Source: Phragmites australis
Lineage: Eukaryota > Streptophyta > Magnoliopsida > Poales > Poaceae
Length of the DNA: 64,000 bases
Direction: 5' to 3'
Assembly: GCF_958298935.1 (NCBI RefSeq)
Contig: NC_084923.1
Location: 28,674,501-28,738,500 of the forward strand
Shown: piece by piece, positions 59,977-64,000 of the stretch
Position numbering within the stretch: the stretch's first letter is position 1
Layout of the letters: the number at the start of each line of letters is the position of its first letter
Translations under genes and position numbers: made by a program
Notes under the pieces: generated by a model
Seen by the model: the letters and a program-made list of their open reading frames with translations, nothing else
Told to the model about the DNA's origin: nothing
Database searches by the model: none

Positions 59977-61622
59977 TTGGATGTTGTAGAACATGTTGTG
60001 GAGACACCAGCCCTACGACGGTCGGAAAGGATCAGTCACACACCTGAGAGGTTTATATTCCTAACCACAGAGCAGTGCAATATATTATTGTTGGACAATG
60101 ATGAACCTAAGACCTACTCAGAAACGGTGGTGAGACCAGACTCTGAGAGACGGCTTGAAGCCATGAGATCCGAGATATAATCCATGCACGATAATCAAGT
60201 TTGGAACTTGGTTGATCAACCTGATGGTGTCAAAGCAGTTGAGTGAAAATGGATTTTTAAGAAAAAGATAGACGTTGATGGAAATGTTCACATCTATAAG
60301 GCACAATTGGTGGCAAAAGGTTTCAGGTAGATTCAAGATGTTGATTATGATGAAACATTTTCGTCTGTCGCAATGCTAAAGTCTATCCAGATCATCCTAG
60401 CAATTACCGTATATTATGACTATGAGGTATGGTCGATAGATGTCAAAATGGCTTCCCTTAATGGAAACCTAAGTGAGGATGTGTATATGACACAGCCTGA
60501 AGGTTTTGTCGATCCAAAAAATGCTAGGAAGATATGCAAGTTGCAAAAGTCCATCTATGGGCTGAAGCAAGCTTCTCGGAGTTGGAATCTTCGATTTGAT
60601 GAGGTGGTCAATGGGTTTGGTTTTATGAAGAGCCTTTGTGTTTACAAAATGGCTAGTGGGAGCGCACTTGTGTTTCTGGTCCTGTATGTAGATGATATAT
60701 TATTGATCGGGAATGATATTAAGATGCTTGATGCTGTCAAATCTTCGTTGCAAAAAAGTTTTTCAATGAAAGATCTAGTAGAGGCAGCATACATATTGGG
60801 CATAAAGTCTATAGAGATAGGTCGAGAAGGCTGATTGGATTAAGCCAGAGTACATACATCGAAAAGGTATTGAAAAGGTTCAATATGCAGGATTCCAAAA
60901 GGGTTTCTTGCTGATGTCACATGGCATCACTCTTAGCAACCTTCGGTGTCCTTCGACCACTGATGAGCTTGAGAAAATGAGTGTGATCCCGTATGCTTCT
61001 GCTATTGGATCCATCATGTATGCCATGTTTTGTATACGCCTAGATGTATCCTATGCTCTAAGTGTTACGAGTACATACCAATCAAACATGGGTGAAGCTC
61101 ACCAGGTGAAGCTCACTTGTTGTAAATGGTTACTCTGATGCTAGCTTCCAAACCGACAAGGATGATTCGAGATTGCAATCTGGTTTTGTGTTTTGCCTCA
61201 ATGGAGGAGCAGTGAGTTGGAAGAGTTCCAAGCAAGAAATGGTGGACAATTCCACGACAGAAGCCAAGTATATCGCAGCTTCTGAAGTTGCAAAGGAGGC
61301 TATTTGGTTCATAATGTTTGTTTCTGAGTTAGGTGTGGTGCCTAGTACTACTAGTCCAGTGGATCTCTATTGTGATAATAGTGGATCCATTGCGCAAGCC
61401 AAAGAACCTAAGCCGCATCAGAAGTCCACACACATACTACGGCGCTATCACCTTATTTGAGAGATTTTAGATTGAGGTGACGTGAAGATATGCAAGGTGC
61501 ACATGGATTTGAATATTTCTGAACCGTTGACAAAGCCACTCCTGCGGCCAAAGCATGAGGCGCACATGAGAGCTATGGGTATTAGATACTTACATGATTT
61601 GACTCTAGTACAAATGGAAGAT
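59977..61622 (+). pseudogene. Angela-type reverse transcriptase and RNase H, broken
   Basis: RT blocks in order: RRSERISHTPERF spacer, QVWNLVDQP, a KWIFKKKID block after a stop at 60244, LVAKGF, then an open 153-residue piece (60373-60834) with VWSIDVKMASLNGNLSEDVYM, SIYGLKQASRSWN and the catalytic FLVLYVDDILLIGND. YVDD is intact. A frameshift follows at about 60830. Near 61080-61110 about thirty codons between the RT thumb (GEAH) and RNase H are deleted, at a GGTGAAGCTCAC direct repeat. RNase H is readable to TEAKYIAASEVAKEAIW and YCDNSGSIAQAK. The frame ends at a TGA just before the 3' LTR. AAATGGAAGAT (61611-61622) serves as the polypurine tract. Confidence 0.85.
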
Positions 61623-63211
61623 TGAAGATGATATGCCCAAGAGGCAATCATAAAGATGATTATATCATATGTCTATGTTAATGTACTTTTGAATAATATG
61701 TTATTCCAAAAATGACTACCTTTTACATTGGCAAGTATGTGATTGGTTCACATGTATTGATTGATGATCATGTTTCATGGATCATAGGTATAGAGATGCC
61801 AAATCAATAATGTGGACATTTATATTAGGTTCACATGTATTGATTGATGATCACGTTTCATGGATCATAGGTATAGAGATACCAAATCAATAATGTGGAT
61901 ATTTATGTTAGAGAACATGATGTTGGATAGACCTACCTTGAGATACTGATGGGATTGTTATTTATGATGTGCCATCAGTTCTTATCTCAAATGATGTACC
62001 TGCATGACCCTTAGACCTGAGATCATCATTGATTCCCAGAATGTGTAATAGCATACTTTGAGGTAGCCAAAAACTATTTCGTAATTGGGTAGTCATAAAG
62101 TTAGTTATTGGGCTTTTCATGAAATATGTCGTGGGGTGTGAGCAATCAAGATGGAATTTTCCCCTCCTTGATAATGCGAGAGATATCTCTAGACCCCTCG
62201 AGGTAGTTGGATCGAGAAAGTGCATGGCCATGCCAATATGATTATAGAGTTAGTTATGATGAATCCAGTACTTGATCGAGTGAATGGTCGAGCTATCACA
62301 AGGGTGGCACGTATCTCGCCTTGAGCTTGACTGATATTGTGAGGCGAAGGGATCAGTGCATGTGTATATCAAGGTTCAGCTGATATGATCTTTTATGTAT
62401 ACTCGGGAGTCAATATGTCCTGCTAGGGATCACTATTGATTTCGGTTTGGAAAGGGTTTCTGAGTCGTAGCCATTTGTACATGAACCTAATGGGTCACAC
62501 ACTTAATGGGTTGGAACAAAACATGCGAATTGGATTCGTATATGGGTTTTGATTGGATTGTGATCCATAAGAAGTTAAGAGTCCTAAAGGGCTTCGAACA
62601 TGGGAGCCCATTGGCGAGCTCTATATAAGGAGAGGCATGGTAGGGTGTGCTAAGGTTAAGCCACTCCGAAACCCTAGCCACATCCTTCTACATGATCTCC
62701 CAAAAATCTAGCTGTGTGTGCTGTGCTAGCACATCGGAGCTCGGCGTTTCTGCCCAGTACGTGTTGATACCTTAGAGGCGCTGCTACTATGACATGTTCG
62801 GGACTGGTCGCCGGCCGTGATAAATTGGTCCATGTACCTTCTCATCTGATCGCAGAGCACTATGCGACCACGCAGATCTGGTCAGACAATACAACATGAC
62901 CACTCAACACTGGTCGAGAATGCAATAGACCTGATCGGGAGCTGGTCAAGGAACTGGTTAAGGAGCATGACCACTTGCTTGGAGTTGGTCAGGGAGCATG
63001 ACCACCTACGCAGGGCTGGTCACGAATCTAATCAAGAAGCTGCTCGAGGAGTTTGACGCGCACGACGTTGGATCGGTCTACTCCAACTCTTCTTCCGCCG
63101 CACCATGCTTCGAGCGGTAACGATCTATGATCTCCTATTAGCATAGTTTCCTGGGTGAATGAGATAGAAAATGTTTGTTTTAGGCTAGCGTAGCCTTCCC
63201 GTTACCCAACA
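61623..63211 (+). mobile_element. Angela-type 3' LTR
   Basis: 1589 bp, starting TGAAGATGATATGCCC and ending GTTACCCAACA. Compared with the 5' LTR it lacks about 95 bp near 61735 and has an 83 bp tandem duplication (61745-61910), plus scattered substitutions; near 62860-63040 the wording GGTCGAGAATG/GGTCAGGGAGC is expanded. The many differences mean the insertion is not recent. Confidence 0.9.
61745..61910. repeat. 83 bp tandem duplication in the 3' LTR
   Basis: Two units starting GGTTCACATGTATTGATTGA at 61745 and 61828, each ending around TATTAG/TTAGAG. The 5' LTR has only one unit. Confidence 0.9.
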
Positions 63212-63216
63212 GGATA

Positions 63217-64000
63217 CACTCGAGTCGAAGGTTTGGATTTCGGTGAAAGTTTTGCTCCTGTGGCTTGACTTGAGGCTATTAGAATCTTACTTGCTTTTGC
63301 TTCGTTTGATAATATCAAGTTATATCAAATGGATGTGAAAAGTAACTTTTTGAATGGTAAAATTTGCGAACTTGTCTTTGTTGAATAATCTCCTAGTTTT
63401 GAAGATCCAAAAGGCCTAATCGTGTGTATAAACTCTCTAAAGCTCTCTATGGCCTTAAACAAGCTCCACGTGCGTGGTATGGAAGACTTAAAGATTTTTT
63501 TGTTTCAAAGGGGTCTAAATTGGAAAAGTTGATACTACTTTATTTACTAAATCTATTGCAAATAATTTCTTTGTATGTCAAATTTATGCCGATGATATCA
63601 TTTTTGGATCTACTAAAAAAGATTTTTGTGAGGAATTTGGAGAAATGATGTCGAAGGAATTCAAAATGTCGATGAGTGGAGAATTGTGTTTCTTTCTCGG
63701 AGTTCAAATCAAGCAACTCAAAGATGGGATTTTTATTAGTCAATCAAAATATTTGAAGTATTTATTGAAAAAGTTTGGCATGGAAGATGCAAAGCGTATC
63801 AAGATTCCCATGGTAACAAATGGTCATCTTGACCTTGATGAGGGAAGTAAACTAGTAGATTTAAAGTTTTATAGATCAATGATAGGTAGTTTACTTTATC
63901 TTATCGCATTTAGGCCCGATATCATGTTTAATGTGTGCATGTGTGCAAGGTTTAAAGCATCGCCTAAATAATGTCATTTGATGGCTGTTAAGCACATTTT
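63217..64000 (+). pseudogene. Sirevirus RT, continuation after nested element
   Basis: Directly after GGATA the RT frame of the outer Copia element resumes with a VEGLDFGESFAPVA block, then a stop (TGA, where the family has an Arg codon), then LYQMDVKSNFLNG (catalytic Asp region). A piece at 63424-63648 shows [19 protein letters not shown], and after a frameshift the catalytic strand [12 protein letters not shown] appears at about 63573-63610 (Y-A-D-D in place of the more usual Y-V-D-D). The last open piece (63645-63971) has LCFFLGVQIKQLKDGIFISQSKYLK and continues to the window edge. Confidence 0.8.

Larger units (their letters stand above)
54753..63211 (+). mobile_element. Complete Angela/BARE-type Copia element, non-functional
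   Basis: 8459 bp with two LTRs, bounded by the 5 bp target duplication GGATA (54748-54752 and 63212-63216). The LTRs start TGGAGGTCATATG and TGAAGATGATATG and both end GTTACCCAACA. The internal parts are in the Copia order gag, protease, integrase, RT, RNase H. 56295-57717 is an untranslated leader. Integrase, RT and gag all carry stops or frameshifts. Removing the element and one GGATA rejoins the interrupted RT frame of the Sirevirus, which proves the nesting. Confidence 0.9.
46862..64000 (+). mobile_element. Sirevirus-type Copia retrotransposon, interrupted twice, runs off the window
   Basis: 5' LTR at 46862-50859, primer-binding site at 50862, long gag with two zinc knuckles and a coiled-coil region, then protease, integrase and RT. 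This long two-knuckle gag and the TTATGTTTTGGTAATTAATG-type LTR start are typical of the Sirevirus group (Ji, Opie, SIRE relatives). A 2.4 kb element (47455-49851) lies in the LTR and an Angela-type element (54753-63211) in RT. The 3' end and LTR are beyond the window. The element inserted into the transposase gene of the MULE to its left. Confidence 0.8.

Overview
This window is nuclear DNA from a flowering plant, almost certainly a grass (Poaceae). The evidence is a G-type-lectin receptor kinase with plant exon structure, a DUF247 remnant, a mudrA transposon carrying a plant mobile domain gene, and LTR retrotransposons of types common in grasses (Sirevirus-type and Angela/BARE-type Copia; Tat-type and chromovirus-like Gypsy). 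I cannot fix the genus. At least four fifths of the window is transposon sequence, most of it decayed and nested, and there is no operon-like organisation.

Left part (1-8.3 kb): a Tourist-like MITE (79-290), a frameshifted DUF247 remnant on the minus strand (2410-3173), then a mosaic of retrotransposon scraps. These include an Angela-like LTR piece (5923-6597), a Gypsy integrase piece (6600-7090) and two opposed copies of one Gypsy LTR family that form a ~300 bp-arm inverted repeat centred near 7995.

Middle-left (8.3-28 kb): a decayed Tat-type Gypsy element on the plus strand. It has gag/protease/RT/RNase H/integrase remains (8650-12706), a ~50 bp minisatellite (12866-13592) and a long antisense coding remnant (14027-17261). 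A minus-strand solo LTR (17304-20088) interrupts it. A second Gypsy element (21211-27840, minus strand, exact CCCAT target duplication) sits inside its 3' LTR a few bases past the TATA box. That second element has lost everything from the middle of RT to the middle of its 3' LTR.

Gene island (28.5-34.5 kb): a receptor-like kinase pseudogene (28511-30470) with a 233 bp tandem exon duplication, and an intact single-exon gene on the minus strand (32501-33148). The latter encodes a 215-residue protein whose last 144 residues are nine exact 16-residue repeats. This is the best candidate in the window for an undescribed protein architecture.

Right part (35-64 kb): three copies of an unclassified AT-rich ~1 kb repeat (35-38.7 kb); a mudrA-type transposon (from ~39.5 kb) carrying both a plant mobile domain gene and a transposase, both broken; then a Sirevirus-type Copia element starting near 46862 and running off the window. 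The Sirevirus 5' LTR contains a 2.4 kb TGTAACGC-ended insertion, and its RT contains a complete but dead Angela-type Copia element (54753-63211, target duplication GGATA). Relative order of insertion in this part: MULE, then Sirevirus, then the 2.4 kb element and the Angela element.

Apart from the 16-residue-repeat gene, every protein-coding remnant I can recognise is disrupted by stops, frameshifts or truncation.
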